From: Lacticaseibacillus mingshuiensis
GTDB lineage: Bacteria; Bacillota; Bacilli; Lactobacillales; Lactobacillaceae
DNA length: 64,000 nt
Direction of reading: 5' to 3'
Assembly (NCBI RefSeq): GCF_016861785.1
Contig: NZ_BOLS01000001.1
Span: forward strand, 186,001-250,000
The stretch's first letter is position 1; the number at the start of each line of letters is the position of its first letter. A model generated the notes under the pieces. That model was not told where the DNA came from. It saw only the letters and a list, made by a program, of their open reading frames with translations, and did not search any database. Both the position numbers and the translations under genes were made by a program. Positions 1 through 9,496 of the stretch are shown piece by piece.

Positions 1-185
1 AGCTCGCGCTCATAGCGACTGCGATATTGCAGGTCCAGCGCAGCGGTGGCGGCTTCGTCTTGGCGGCGCCGGTACGTGGCTAATAATTTTTGGGCGCCGA
101 CGCGGCTGTCGCGCGCCACTTCCTCGAGAAACGTGTCATCGACCGGATCTGCGGCCAATTTTTCCCGGATCTCACTCAGCTTCAT
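1..185 (-). CDS. rnhB: Ribonuclease HII, N-terminal part (runs off the window)
   Basis: RNase HII cleaves the RNA strand of RNA/DNA hybrids and removes misincorporated ribonucleotides. Only the first ~61 codons are present, starting MKLSEIREKLAADPVDD; the catalytic core lies outside the window. The N-terminus matches the extension typical of lactobacillar RnhB, with a basic YRRRQDE stretch and a closing YERE just before the RNase H fold. The ATG overlaps the end of rbgA by 14 bp, so the two are translationally coupled. The identification rests on this short N-terminus plus the usual rbgA-rnhB pairing. Confidence 0.8.
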   Translation of the reverse strand, partial: MKLSEIREKLAADPVDDTFLEEVARDSRVGAQKLLATYRRRQDEAATAALDLQYRSRYERE

Positions 186-1020
186 TCGGCACCTCGAGGG
201 TGAAGCGGCCGAGCTTGCCCTGGCGCGCGTCGAAGATCACGCGCTCGGCCATGCGGTTGTATTCGTCGCCGAAGCCGTTGGTCTTGGCGAGGTGCACCAT
301 GAGGTCAGGCGTAGGCAGCGCGATGTCAGCCGCCGTCGCATGATAGGCTTTGCGCAAAGCGTCGGGGTGGCGCTGTTGAAAATAATGCAGGCCAAATAGC
401 CCAACATCGTCAGGATTGACAACGTTATCGGCGATGGCGCCGGTAAATGCAAGCTTGAGGCCGACTTGCTCATCGTCAAACTTCGGCCACAGAATGCCCG
501 GGGTGTCCAGCAACATAAAACTGTTGTCAGCCTTGAGCCACTGCTGATTCTTGGTGACGCCAGGCCGGTTTCCGGTGACGGCGATATTCTTGCTGATGAG
601 GCGGTTGAGAACCGTTGATTTGCCGACATTGGGGATGCCGATGCACATCGCCTTGATCATCGGGTCACGAATCCCGCGGGCCTGCTGCCGCGCGATCTTC
701 TCGTGTAGCAGTTTCTTCGCAAGTTGCGGAATCTGCTTGAGCTGGCGCGCGTGCTGGGCATCGATCGCGATCGCCGCCGTCCCTTGGCTTTCGTAAAAAC
801 GAATCCATTGCGCCGTCACATTGGGGTCCGCCAGATCCTGCTTGTTGAGCACCATGATCTTGGGTTTATCCCCCACAAGCTCGTTCATCATCGGATTGCG
901 GCTGGCCTCGGGCGTCCGCGCATCCGTGATCTCAAGCACAAGATCAACCTGTTTAAGTTTTGCCTGGACCTCATTGCGCGCTTTCGCCATGTGCCCCGGG
1001 AACCATTGAATCGTTGCCAT
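172..1020 (-). CDS. rbgA: Ribosome biogenesis GTPase RbgA (YlqF)
   Basis: Circularly permuted GTPase needed for late assembly of the 50S subunit. The permuted motif order is visible in 282 residues: G4 NKQD (59-62), then G1 GIPNVGKS (128-135), then G3 DTPG (172-175). The N-terminus IQWFPGHMAKA is the YlqF hallmark. Length is normal for the family. AGGAGA lies 6 bp before the ATG. It overlaps rnhB downstream. An extended -10 (TGC TACACT) sits just upstream, so the gene has its own promoter despite the accessory locus next to it. Confidence 0.97.
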   Translation of the reverse strand: MATIQWFPGHMAKARNEVQAKLKQVDLVLEITDARTPEASRNPMMNELVGDKPKIMVLNKQDLADPNVTAQWIRFYESQGTAAIAIDAQHARQLKQIPQLAKKLLHEKIARQQARGIRDPMIKAMCIGIPNVGKSTVLNRLISKNIAVTGNRPGVTKNQQWLKADNSFMLLDTPGILWPKFDDEQVGLKLAFTGAIADNVVNPDDVGLFGLHYFQQRHPDALRKAYHATAADIALPTPDLMVHLAKTNGFGDEYNRMAERVIFDARQGKLGRFTLEVPNEAE

Positions 1021-1050
1021 TGTTGTCTCCTTTGTGAATCTCTTCCGTAC

Positions 1051-1059
1051 AGTGTAGCA
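1051..1059 (-). promoter_or_regulatory. Extended -10 promoter of rbgA-rnhB
   Basis: On the minus strand TGCTACACT reads as an extended -10 about 31 bp before the rbgA ATG. No good -35 is seen; the position falls in the terminator hairpin of the neighbouring operon. Confidence 0.45.
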
Positions 1060-1083
1060 AAAAAGCCCGTGGGTTGCACGGGC
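1058..1083 (-). terminator. Terminator of the McrBC-like operon
   Basis: GCCCGTG (1065-1071) pairs with CACGGGC (1077-1083). On the minus strand the stem is followed directly by six T. It ends the operon whose last gene stops at 1198 and separates it from rbgA. Confidence 0.8.
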
Positions 1084-1197
1084 AAAGGTTTTTTTATCAG
1101 TTATTCGAGGACACCTTTACATATGGGAATTTTTGGTAAACGAATTTGACTGTAACAAGAAGCACGAAGGCAACTAAATACGAGAACGTGGAAAAAT

Positions 1198-2994
1198 CTA
1201 TAGCGTTTCAAGATAATTCGAGCGTCCAAAAACATTAGTGATGTGTTGCTCTAAAATTCTAGATAAATTGGAATCCCCGACTCCTGGTTTCAACTGCATA
1301 TACGTCACTGAATTCTGTCTATTTATAATTGCCTCCTCCTTGTCCGGTTTGTCTGGGTAAAGGACAATGACCGCATCAACAGGTTTTGGTTTAATGGCTT
1401 GTGGTATATGAAGTAATGGTGAGTCAGGATCATTACGATAGGCTCGAAACTGTTCAGCTACCCCCGCAAATCCTTCATTTCGTTCTCGCATAAGCGCTTT
1501 AAGATTTTTATACTTTGCATCAAGAATTATCGAGCCTAAATATAAGTCCTCCTTAATAAAGATATCCAATCGAATATCAGGTTTGTTCTTTCTCGCGTAT
1601 ATCATGAGAGGCATTTGCTTAGTTACTTTTTTTTCATCATGTGGAATAGCTTGATTGAAAGCTAGCTGTAGAGTAACATCATCTCCTTTAAGAATAACAG
1701 TGGTTTCATCGTCGAGAAAAGGAAGGACCGTGGCAGAATCGTAAATCCAACCGGAAATGGGCCTATAACCAGAATTAATTAGACTATCTAAAACCTTGAT
1801 GTAGGTCCAGATCTCATAAAGTTTTGCCGTCTTTTTCCAATAACGAGAGTAGTAGGCATCGGTAGTATAATGTTTGTCCTGATGTCTAAGCCCGTAGTAT
1901 ATTTTGTACAGCAGGTTATATTGAGGATTAAGCATAAGCCCCTTAGGAAAGATTCGATTCGCAGGAAGATCTACCGAAGCGAGAAATTCATCTTGTAGGA
2001 CAATAGAGAGATATCGTGACAATTTAAGAAGAGCCTGCATATTTGAGACTATTTGACTGTGAGTTGATTCATACGAATTTTTTGTAAAAGCAATCTCCGA
2101 GTCGGTTCTGTTACCCTTGAACCTTTCTTCTTCAGCGTATTGAATATCTAGTTCAGCTTGAACCGAGGCAAGATAGGCACTCTGTGATTCACAAGTTTTA
2201 GTAATAGTATTGATGATCAATTTAAGCCATTGGTTAATGGCTATATTGTACTCGAGATATCGGATGGGAGAGTATAGCTGGTTTTGTTTGTCCGGACGTT
2301 CTCCAATTTTTCTAATTGTTAGTTGGTCAGTATCATTACTGGATCCAGACGGTACCCATGAATATCGCTTACTAATTCTGAACTTCGCTTCGTTTCGCAA
2401 TTTTTCTACTGCAAAACGTATCCTTGAGCTTTGAGCTATTAAAAAAGTTGTGTCGTCATCTAGATACAGCTCGAATTTTCCACCTCGAAGACGACGTACT
2501 TGAGTACGTTTACGCGTTGTATAGTCCATTGCCAGCCCTCGGACCTTGGCTTCCACGTCATCTCGAATTGCCTGCCACTCTTCCTGGCTAAGGTCCTTAG
2601 GGATGATTCGCCAGTATGCAAAGAACCATTGGTCATTCGTATAGAGGCGTATAGTATAATACCCTGGCGTGAGTGGAACTGTCTGGATGATTTCGGGATT
2701 ACGTCCTTGTGAGAACCCAAAAATTTTGTATCTGACGTTTGGAAGATAAATCAGCTCATCTGATATTGCTTCATTTGAAATACGCTGTGGAATATCATAA
2801 TCGTCTACCTCTGGTATACAGAAATATGCATCAGAATTTTCTGATTTTAAGAGGATGGTGAATGCTTGGTACTCTCTAATCTCAACAATATCAGCATCAC
2901 TCAGAGTTTCCAATTCATCAGACGTATATAGTTTCAGGACCGTCTCGCTATCGGGTTTTTCCATCTGCAGAATCAAGCTACATGGTGAAACCAT
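1198..2994 (-). CDS. McrC-like DUF2357 / PD-(D/E)XK nuclease subunit
   Basis: Predicted nuclease partner of the McrB-like motor encoded just upstream; in McrBC systems this subunit stimulates GTP hydrolysis and cuts modified or foreign DNA. The 598 residues show an N-terminal beta-rich region (~1-240), a helical middle, and a C-terminal nuclease core. The core contains KLYEIWTYIKV (391-401), RLDIFI (D477) and ILDAKYKN, giving the D...DxK signature with D492 and K494. The ATG lies inside the end of the McrB gene (17 bp overlap) with GAGGGAG 10 bp upstream, so coupling is likely; an internal ATG at 2964 has no ribosome site. The gene is AT-rich unlike the flanking core genes. Assignment to McrC/DUF2357 is by motif and context; the DNA target is unknown. 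Confidence 0.85.
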   Translation of the reverse strand: MVSPCSLILQMEKPDSETVLKLYTSDELETLSDADIVEIREYQAFTILLKSENSDAYFCIPEVDDYDIPQRISNEAISDELIYLPNVRYKIFGFSQGRNPEIIQTVPLTPGYYTIRLYTNDQWFFAYWRIIPKDLSQEEWQAIRDDVEAKVRGLAMDYTTRKRTQVRRLRGGKFELYLDDDTTFLIAQSSRIRFAVEKLRNEAKFRISKRYSWVPSGSSNDTDQLTIRKIGERPDKQNQLYSPIRYLEYNIAINQWLKLIINTITKTCESQSAYLASVQAELDIQYAEEERFKGNRTDSEIAFTKNSYESTHSQIVSNMQALLKLSRYLSIVLQDEFLASVDLPANRIFPKGLMLNPQYNLLYKIYYGLRHQDKHYTTDAYYSRYWKKTAKLYEIWTYIKVLDSLINSGYRPISGWIYDSATVLPFLDDETTVILKGDDVTLQLAFNQAIPHDEKKVTKQMPLMIYARKNKPDIRLDIFIKEDLYLGSIILDAKYKNLKALMRERNEGFAGVAEQFRAYRNDPDSPLLHIPQAIKPKPVDAVIVLYPDKPDKEEAIINRQNSVTYMQLKPGVGDSNLSRILEQHITNVFGRSNYLETL

Positions 2995-5008
2995 ATAATT
3001 TCAACTCCCTCGCTTTTTGCTCAAGCAACTCTCGGGATGCTGTAAATTTATACAAGCCGCTATATTTGTCGAGTACCTCCGCTAATGATCCGGTTGTGGT
3101 GTCGTCGCCAAGCAACTCCTTCAATTGTTCTTCTGACCCTCTGACCTTTGTTAAGACTCGTTGGACAATCTGAAGATCGAGAGCTTCTTCACGGCTGACG
3201 CCATCAGGAAAACTCGGCAAATTTTTGACAAAGCTATCAATCTGAGCAACGATACGCCATCCGATACCATAGTTGCGATCTTGCTTATTCAGAGCTTGAT
3301 GAAGATCCCAAAGAAGTGACTTTTCCTGATCAGTAAGGGGCATCTGCAAATCTTTACTGGATAGATTTCTATAAATGAGTGATGTGATCTCGCTGTCGCC
3401 ATTTTCATCTGTGTCTGGCTTAGAAGATTGACTGACTTTTGCATAATGTTGATTGAAAGGTAAAATGTGTAGAGAGATAACATTTGACCGATCCAGAACT
3501 TTGTCAGAAAATTGGAAAGTAGATTCATCAGTATTTACTGTTCCCACAAATAGGACATTATTATGAATTTGAACTTGTGCAGGATAGCTTTCACTGTTAT
3601 ACAGTCGGCTCGCAAGCTTTGGATTGTACAGGCTAATATAGCGACTTTGTGGGGACATCTCAAGCACAGAAAGAAACTGGGAAAAATAGTGTTCTACTCG
3701 CGCGAGATTCATCTCATCAAAAACAACGATATACATGCGCCCTTGGTTTTTTGAGGCATCAATCAATACATCGACTAGTCCACTGTCAGCAGGCCGATAA
3801 ACGTTATTTGCCATATCTGCATACCCGAGAAGATCGGAATCGTCAGCCCAGAAAGGTCTTACCGGAACAAAGCATAATTGCTTGGACGAATGTCCTGAAT
3901 GGACAATTCCTAACGCTTGGGCATATGCGTTAACCAATTTTGATTTGCCGGTCCCGCTCAACCCTGAGAGAATCACCAGACCATCACTTTCCATTGCAGT
4001 ATGAAAGTTTATCAGGTCTTTCAAAGCGTAGTGAAGTCCGCTCCGCTCAGTTTCCAACATTAAGTGATGGATAAATTTCTCCTGTTGGTCCTTTTTGTAG
4101 GTCATATCACGCAGGGCATCGGCTGTACTTGGTACTGTGTTTTCAATCGGTTCGGAATTGGTTGAAGGCCCACCACTGGTATTGTCAGAGACTATATGAG
4201 TTTCCTCGTTTTCCGGGTCGCCACTTAAGGAAATAGGGGAAAAATCTTCGGAAAGATGTTCATATTTCTCATAGATATCTACAGGGATATACCCGATTGG
4301 GCTATTCTGAAATTCTAAAAAGTTCGGAAACCACTCGTTATCATCCAGCGTCAGATGGACACTCTGTATCGTCTTCCCATTTTTGGGGAAGAAAGATAAC
4401 CCAGCACTGTGCACTGCTTGTGATTCAATACCGGTATAGAGAGTGATTTCATCAGCTGATTCTCGCCAAATAATGCCATGGGGAGCCTCATCCGCATCAG
4501 CAGGCCAGGGTATTATATTTCCGACAACCTTGCCTTTTAACAACGCATCTTCAAACTCATGTCGATTTTTTGGTCGATTATAAGTGTTCATCGGGTGGAA
4601 AATTGGCAACCTCCAAAATTTTACCTGCTCAGGTGCAACCCCTTCATTTCGACCAATTTCTTGAACATCATATGCAACAACATAGTATTTTCCTGTTTCG
4701 TCGTTATAAGTAAAGTTGGGCGTAGTCACAAACCATTTATCGCCAAAGGCTTCATAAGCCTTTTCAAGTCTGTCTTGAAAATCTAGATCTTTATCATCTT
4801 TAAAGGAAAGCCCTGGGTTATTCTTCACAAAGACATTAATTTGTGGAGGTAACACTGTGAAATCCACACTGTCGGGATAGTCTGTTCTTGGTGTAATCTT
4901 TAGCATAAGATCACTGTCTCGCGTAATAATGATGTCAGAACTGCTTGCAAGATAGCCAATCATCGTGAAACTTTGTTTCCCTAACACAATCGCGTCCTGT
5001 TCGTTCAA
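2978..5008 (-). CDS. McrB-like AAA+ GTPase/ATPase subunit
   Basis: Motor subunit of an McrBC-type restriction system. Counting from the upstream in-frame TTG at 5026, Walker A GLSGTGKS is at 355-362, Walker B VVFDEMNLARVEHYFS begins at 434, and an NTDES element at 498-502 stands where McrB proteins carry the MNTxDRS-type signature, followed by DKVLDRSNVI. Residues 1-300 are an unrecognised region, presumably for target recognition. The preferred start is the TTG at 5008, because AAAGAGGTG lies 6 bp before it; the 5026 TTG would put that site inside the coding region. It begins 20 bp after the coiled-coil gene and overlaps the McrC-like gene. Confidence 0.88.
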   Translation of the reverse strand: MNEQDAIVLGKQSFTMIGYLASSSDIIITRDSDLMLKITPRTDYPDSVDFTVLPPQINVFVKNNPGLSFKDDKDLDFQDRLEKAYEAFGDKWFVTTPNFTYNDETGKYYVVAYDVQEIGRNEGVAPEQVKFWRLPIFHPMNTYNRPKNRHEFEDALLKGKVVGNIIPWPADADEAPHGIIWRESADEITLYTGIESQAVHSAGLSFFPKNGKTIQSVHLTLDDNEWFPNFLEFQNSPIGYIPVDIYEKYEHLSEDFSPISLSGDPENEETHIVSDNTSGGPSTNSEPIENTVPSTADALRDMTYKKDQQEKFIHHLMLETERSGLHYALKDLINFHTAMESDGLVILSGLSGTGKSKLVNAYAQALGIVHSGHSSKQLCFVPVRPFWADDSDLLGYADMANNVYRPADSGLVDVLIDASKNQGRMYIVVFDEMNLARVEHYFSQFLSVLEMSPQSRYISLYNPKLASRLYNSESYPAQVQIHNNVLFVGTVNTDESTFQFSDKVLDRSNVISLHILPFNQHYAKVSQSSKPDTDENGDSEITSLIYRNLSSKDLQMPLTDQEKSLLWDLHQALNKQDRNYGIGWRIVAQIDSFVKNLPSFPDGVSREEALDLQIVQRVLTKVRGSEEQLKELLGDDTTTGSLAEVLDKYSGLYKFTASRELLEQKARELKLYGFTM

Positions 5009-5028
5009 AATGAGCACCTCTTTCAATT

Positions 5029-6204
5029 TTATTTGTATAAGTAGTGGTTTTTTGAAACAATGAGCACAGATGTAGTAACTGCCTTGTGCTTTAGCAAGCG
5101 TCTGAGTAGATATTGGAACTGTGTGTTAATTTCTTCTTGAATAAGAAATACCTTGTCAGGCCGGATTAACTGTATAAGGTTTGCGACGACCTCAACAGAT
5201 AATCCACGACCCAAAAAGATGCCTTGCTGATCAGGCATTTCAGAATGATCAGTGACATAGGCGGTTATTGGCTTGTCAAGCTGCAGACAAATTTGTTCAA
5301 GTAATGCTGTTATTGCACTAGGTAGTTCCATGCCTAAATCGGTTTGATTCGCATTAGTGTCTGAATGATATTTGTTATTTTGCTTTTCTAGTATGGAAAC
5401 CTTAATATTAAGCGATTGTATCTCTTCGGTATACCTTTCAGCATCAGCCTGAAGAGTCTTCAACTTATCCAATCGCTTATTAAATTCCACAGTGATTGAA
5501 CTTTGTTCTTTGGAAAGCTTTTGTTTTTCTGTCTTTAATCTTTCCTCATAAATAGAGCCCATTTTGGATTTTGCCTGCGCGAGTTCGAAGTCAGCCTCCT
5601 TCTTCAGCTTTTTAATAGTTTCAATATTGCGAATTTCTTGCTGTTCTTCCTTGCTTTTTAATTTCTCATTTGCTCTGGTTAATCTCCTGATCTCGACTTT
5701 GAGTTTTTCATATTCAGAATTCGACGCCCCCGTTGAATTCTGGGATACCGACCCGTGCAGTGAATTCCATTCGATTTGATACCATTGGTCAATCCATTTC
5801 GTTTGCTCAATAAAGTCTTTATCAAAGATTTTAGTGATAATATCGTTATCTTCATTCTTTATACGGTATAAGAGCCAAGCGCCGGCCGAAGGACTTTTTT
5901 GTTTTAGACTAGCCAGAAAATAATCTACGTTCTGGTTATCAACATCGGAAAATTTAAAAAAGCGAGTATAGAAGTTATCTAGCCTTCCGTTTTTAACATT
6001 TTCAAACAAATACTGCAGATTTGGATTCTTAAGTGTTGTAATAAGAAGCGAAATTATTCTCTTTTTTTGTTTTTGATTTCGAATCACCGCCGAAGTTCCT
6101 TTTGTCTTCTTTGGAGCGTTTTTATATAGACTCTCAAGAACTTTTGAATCGATTGGCTCCAGAAGAACTCCTAAGCCCAAACTGAACTGGTCAATATATT
6201 TCAT
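5029..6204 (-). CDS. Coiled-coil protein, first gene of the McrBC-like operon
   Basis: I do not recognise this 391-residue family. Residues 1-160 are lysine-rich and mostly helical. Residues ~165-290 are a long charged heptad-like coiled coil (LTRANEKLKSKEEQQE, then LNIKVSILEKQNNKY). The last ~95 residues form a compact alpha/beta-looking domain with the strands ITAYV, VFLIQEE and SVLIVSK. It is the promoter-proximal gene of a three-gene operon with McrB- and McrC-like subunits. By position and shape it could be a sensor or scaffold that recruits the motor to its target, but that is inference. A GGGGGG run precedes the ATG by about 10 bp. The gene is very AT-rich. Confidence 0.8.
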   Translation of the reverse strand: MKYIDQFSLGLGVLLEPIDSKVLESLYKNAPKKTKGTSAVIRNQKQKKRIISLLITTLKNPNLQYLFENVKNGRLDNFYTRFFKFSDVDNQNVDYFLASLKQKSPSAGAWLLYRIKNEDNDIITKIFDKDFIEQTKWIDQWYQIEWNSLHGSVSQNSTGASNSEYEKLKVEIRRLTRANEKLKSKEEQQEIRNIETIKKLKKEADFELAQAKSKMGSIYEERLKTEKQKLSKEQSSITVEFNKRLDKLKTLQADAERYTEEIQSLNIKVSILEKQNNKYHSDTNANQTDLGMELPSAITALLEQICLQLDKPITAYVTDHSEMPDQQGIFLGRGLSVEVVANLIQLIRPDKVFLIQEEINTQFQYLLRRLLKHKAVTTSVLIVSKNHYLYK

Positions 6205-6914
6205 TTTGAAAAATCCCCCCCTTTTTCCACATTCTATGCTGCGATAGCGTCAGCTTATGTTTTCTGTTCAGCACCACAACCTTGGGACAACACGACAGGT
6301 ATTCAAAGAAGCTGGCAATCTTGGGCCCTGTCGTCGGATAACTCGGTGCCCCTCAGTTTTCATTGTGGCCACAATCTCACTTCGAGAATAAAACGGGATT
6401 AGAAACTAGAATTGAATCGCGCGAAGTTTTTTGAGCTGCAACCCTGATAGCATATACTCTTGCAATTACCTCGGTCCATAAAGTTGACCAATGTGGATAT
6501 GACTATTGTACCAATCCCCTGTGCCTAATAGTAGCTGAAATAGCCCTTCCTTATCAGTCTATACGCAGGTCTGTTCTGTGCCATAATCAGCTATTCGATT
6601 TCTTAGGCCGTCCAATCTTTCCGTTTATCCCTTCACACACCCTGATTATCTGAATTTCGTTTTAAAACGCGTTGAATTGCCATACACACTGGCCTCAAAG
6701 ACTCGCCTAAGTCGTTATCTCGGCCCAGCAAACGATTCCGTTAGACTTGGTCACCCTCTACCCAAAAGCTCACTAGCTCAAAATAGCGTTCAGGCAACAT
6801 CGCCAAACTCTCGATTTCCCGATGCACCAATGTCTCATACTACTTCATAGCAGAAAACCAAATTCTTACTGTAAAATGCTACAATCAACATAAACGCTTT
6901 GGGGGGCATAAACG
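6205..6914. other. 710-bp intergenic gap between two defence loci
   Basis: No intact gene is visible. The stretch is AT-rich with many stops. On the minus strand ~6680-6850 reads open for roughly 55 codons, then breaks at repeated stops, as expected of decayed coding sequence; I could not assign it to a family. The right end carries the promoter of the GmrSD-like gene, and the left end must carry that of the McrBC-like operon. Confidence 0.5.
6877..6906 (+). promoter_or_regulatory. Extended -10 and ribosome site of the GmrSD-like gene
   Basis: TGCTACAAT at 6877-6885 is a near-consensus extended -10. A GGGGGG run (6901-6906) sits 8 bp before the ATG. The coiled-coil gene of the neighbouring locus has a similar all-G ribosome site. 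Confidence 0.55.
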
Positions 6915-9062
6915 ATGCAGGGAAGTCCGCAGTCACTGGTCAAACAGGTCTTGTACAGTTCCAACAGTTACATTATTCCAATCTATCAGCGTCGGTACAG
7001 CTGGGGGCAAACGCAGATCAAACGGCTGATCAGCGATCTTTTGACAGCGCATGAGAAGCAGATGGAGAACTATTTTCTCGGCAGTATGATTCTCGATACG
7101 ACGTACGGTCTCAATCAGTCTGCTGTGATCGATGGTCAGCAGCGACTCACCACGATGTCGCTGTTCATGATTGCCATCCGTGATCTGTGTCCTGGCGATG
7201 ACCAGGCATTGATGCGCGAGATGATCAGTGACCAATACCTCATCAACAAGTACGACAAGGATTCCGTTGCGAAAAATCGGCTCAAGCCGGTACCTGGGGA
7301 TGATATTCCATATGTGGATGTCTTGACCAACGGCGACGAGGCGAAACCTTCTCTGTTCAAAGAGAACTACGAACTTCTCAAACGGTTGATCACGGATAGC
7401 CCACTGTCCCCTTCCGAGTGGCTGGAACTCGTCACGAATCACGTTCAAGTCATGACGATCATCGTTCAGCAAGGCGATGACGCGCAGATGATTTTTGAGA
7501 GCCTCAACTCGACTGGCCTGGATCTGACGGAATCTGATAAGATCAGGAATTATCTGTTGATGAGCCTGCCCAAGGAACAACAGCTTCAGGCGTTTACTTA
7601 TTGGCAAGAGATCGAGGCGCTGATTGGGACGGAAAATCTCTCCCATTTTTATCGCGACTACCTGACTTCACTGGAAAAGAGTTCCAAACCGACCAAGGCG
7701 GATCAAGTTTATAACGACTATCGCCGGGAGATCGGTGAAGGCCGAGGATTTGACCGGATCGATCAACTGAAGCAAGAAACCGCTGTGGCCAATCTTTACG
7801 CGCGGTTCACGCAGCCTGAAGAGGATAATATTGATGATCCAATCACATTCAACCTGCTGAAGCGGCTCGGTCATCTGCATATCGATGTCATTAATCCCTT
7901 CCTGATTCAGGTCTTCAGCCAAGCACACGCGGGCGAGATCAATGCTGATGCTCTCAATAACGTCCTTCGCATTTTGCTCGCTTACTTGGCACGGCGCTTG
8001 ACGGTCGGGACGCCTACGACTGGCTTGAATGGCCTTTTTGCAACAATGAATCGCACCGTACTTCGTTACTCGCACAAGGTGGGTCTCGAATATGACGTGG
8101 CTTTCGCCTATGTGCTGATGAAGAAGGTCCAACCCAACAAAGTTTTCCCATCAGACCAGGACGTTCAAGCGGCCCTGCAAACAAAAGACTTCTATCACAT
8201 TTATTCGAATTCGTTTTGGTTCATCATTGATGAGCTAAATAACGTGCACGGCGAGCATCAGAATCTTTTTGAACGCGCGGCCCAAAGTAAATATTCCATT
8301 GAGCACATCATGCCGCGGAACCTGTCAAACGACTGGAAAAACTCGCTCGGCTCAGATTGGAAAAACATCCATGCTACTTGGATCAACCGGTTAGCAAATT
8401 TGACGCTTACGGGTTTCAACGTGCAGATGAGTAATCGCGCGTTTCTCGTCAAGCGGGATATGTCGGATGGTTATCATGATTCAGCGCTGAAGCTCAATCA
8501 GTGGCTCACTCAATGGGACCGCTGGGATGAGCGATCCTTACAGGCGCGCGAAGATGATCTGTTCGCCCGGGCATTGAAAGCATGGCCAATGCCGACTCTT
8601 CCCGAGATCGACGACCCTGATGTACAAGAGGATTGGCAGACGCTGACTACTGGCGAGGACTATACGGGCTGGAAAATCAATGCGTATCGTCTGAATGAGG
8701 ATGCAATCACCGAAGTCGGCAATTGGAAGGATATGTATGAGGCGCTCGTCTCTCAATTGTGGGCTGAGAATCCTAGTTCGTTCTACCAGGCGGCGCTTGA
8801 TGGCAATAATCTGGTCGTGGACACAAGCAAAAAGACACTCTCAAATGAGCTTCGCTGGCTTCAGTTGCCAAATTCAACACTCGCCGTGAATTCTGGTTGG
8901 GTGAATAACTCCCTCCGCCTGAAGCAGATCGAGAACGTTTTGACTATTAGCGATCACGATCTCAGTGAGATCGAAATTCGCGTGACGAAAAAAGTCCAAA
9001 ATACTGAAGACACTGGAATCGATGAGGACGATGGCCAAGAAAACGACGGCCTACAAGAATAA
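6915..9062 (+). CDS. GmrSD-type type IV restriction protein (DUF262-DUF1524)
   Basis: Single-chain protein of the GmrSD/BrxU class, which in characterised members cleaves DNA carrying modified bases. The N-terminal DUF262 part is clear: IPIYQRRYSW (21-30), FLGSMIL (54-60) and the nucleotide-binding IDGQQR (72-77). A later QGDDAQMIFESLNSTGLDLTESD block is also typical. A DUF1524-like HNH nuclease signature, SIEHIMPRN, lies near 460-468. The last ~180 residues, rich in Trp, form a further domain I cannot name. 715 residues suits a fused S+D protein. Monocistronic, with its own promoter and terminator. Which modification it recognises is unknown. Confidence 0.92.
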   Translation: MQGSPQSLVKQVLYSSNSYIIPIYQRRYSWGQTQIKRLISDLLTAHEKQMENYFLGSMILDTTYGLNQSAVIDGQQRLTTMSLFMIAIRDLCPGDDQALMREMISDQYLINKYDKDSVAKNRLKPVPGDDIPYVDVLTNGDEAKPSLFKENYELLKRLITDSPLSPSEWLELVTNHVQVMTIIVQQGDDAQMIFESLNSTGLDLTESDKIRNYLLMSLPKEQQLQAFTYWQEIEALIGTENLSHFYRDYLTSLEKSSKPTKADQVYNDYRREIGEGRGFDRIDQLKQETAVANLYARFTQPEEDNIDDPITFNLLKRLGHLHIDVINPFLIQVFSQAHAGEINADALNNVLRILLAYLARRLTVGTPTTGLNGLFATMNRTVLRYSHKVGLEYDVAFAYVLMKKVQPNKVFPSDQDVQAALQTKDFYHIYSNSFWFIIDELNNVHGEHQNLFERAAQSKYSIEHIMPRNLSNDWKNSLGSDWKNIHATWINRLANLTLTGFNVQMSNRAFLVKRDMSDGYHDSALKLNQWLTQWDRWDERSLQAREDDLFARALKAWPMPTLPEIDDPDVQEDWQTLTTGEDYTGWKINAYRLNEDAITEVGNWKDMYEALVSQLWAENPSSFYQAALDGNNLVVDTSKKTLSNELRWLQLPNSTLAVNSGWVNNSLRLKQIENVLTISDHDLSEIEIRVTKKVQNTEDTGIDEDDGQENDGLQE

Positions 9063-9075
9063 CCAATATTCACAA

Positions 9076-9118
9076 CGAAGAGCTCTCCCACAAAAATCTG
9101 GGAGAGCTCTTCGTTTTT
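9076..9118 (+). terminator. Strong terminator after the GmrSD-like gene
   Basis: A perfect 15-bp stem (9076-9090 with 9099-9113) and an 8-nt loop are followed by five T. Confidence 0.95.
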
Positions 9119-9138
9119 GGGTTATCGTTTCCTACCCC

Positions 9139-9426
9139 TTACTCATCAAAGAACGCGATGGTATCATACTGGATCGACAGTTCATCCAGCGCATCCTCAA
9201 ATGCCAGGGAATTCCCATGCGCCTTGTAATTGCTAAGGAAGAAAGCCTTCACATCCTGATCAGGCAATGACGCGACGAAGCGCTGCCAGTCTTCCGGGGT
9301 GAGCGAGACGTGGAAGTCGTCCGCGTACTCGAAGTCGAGCGTCACCATTTCCTTGCCGTGGTCCTTGCTGAAGCCTTGAGACCGGTAGACCAACGTTGGG
9401 ACCAGTTCCTCTTTTTCCAATGTCAT
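9139..9426 (-). CDS. Small conserved acidic protein, 95 aa
   Basis: I do not recognise the family. It is acidic and soluble, has no signal peptide or membrane segment, and contains the motif LDFEYADDFHVSLTPEDWQRF. GAAGGGAA lies ~9 bp upstream of the ATG. A textbook promoter (TTGTGA, 17 bp, TATAAT) lies about 45 bp upstream, which argues that it is a real expressed gene. Convergent with the GmrSD-like gene. Confidence 0.7.
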   Translation of the reverse strand: MTLEKEELVPTLVYRSQGFSKDHGKEMVTLDFEYADDFHVSLTPEDWQRFVASLPDQDVKAFFLSNYKAHGNSLAFEDALDELSIQYDTIAFFDE

Positions 9427-9467
9427 CGCTGCGCTTCCCTTCTGTGTATCAAATTATCGATAACTAA

Positions 9468-9496
9468 ATTATACTTTCTCGAAATAAATGTCACAA
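9468..9496 (-). promoter_or_regulatory. Promoter of the 95-aa protein gene
   Basis: Minus strand: -35 TTGTGA (9491-9496), 17-bp spacer, -10 TATAAT (9468-9473). Confidence 0.75.

Noticed and set aside
6205-6914. Insertion sequence between the two restriction loci
   Set aside because: No terminal inverted repeats, no DDE motif and no intact frame could be found.
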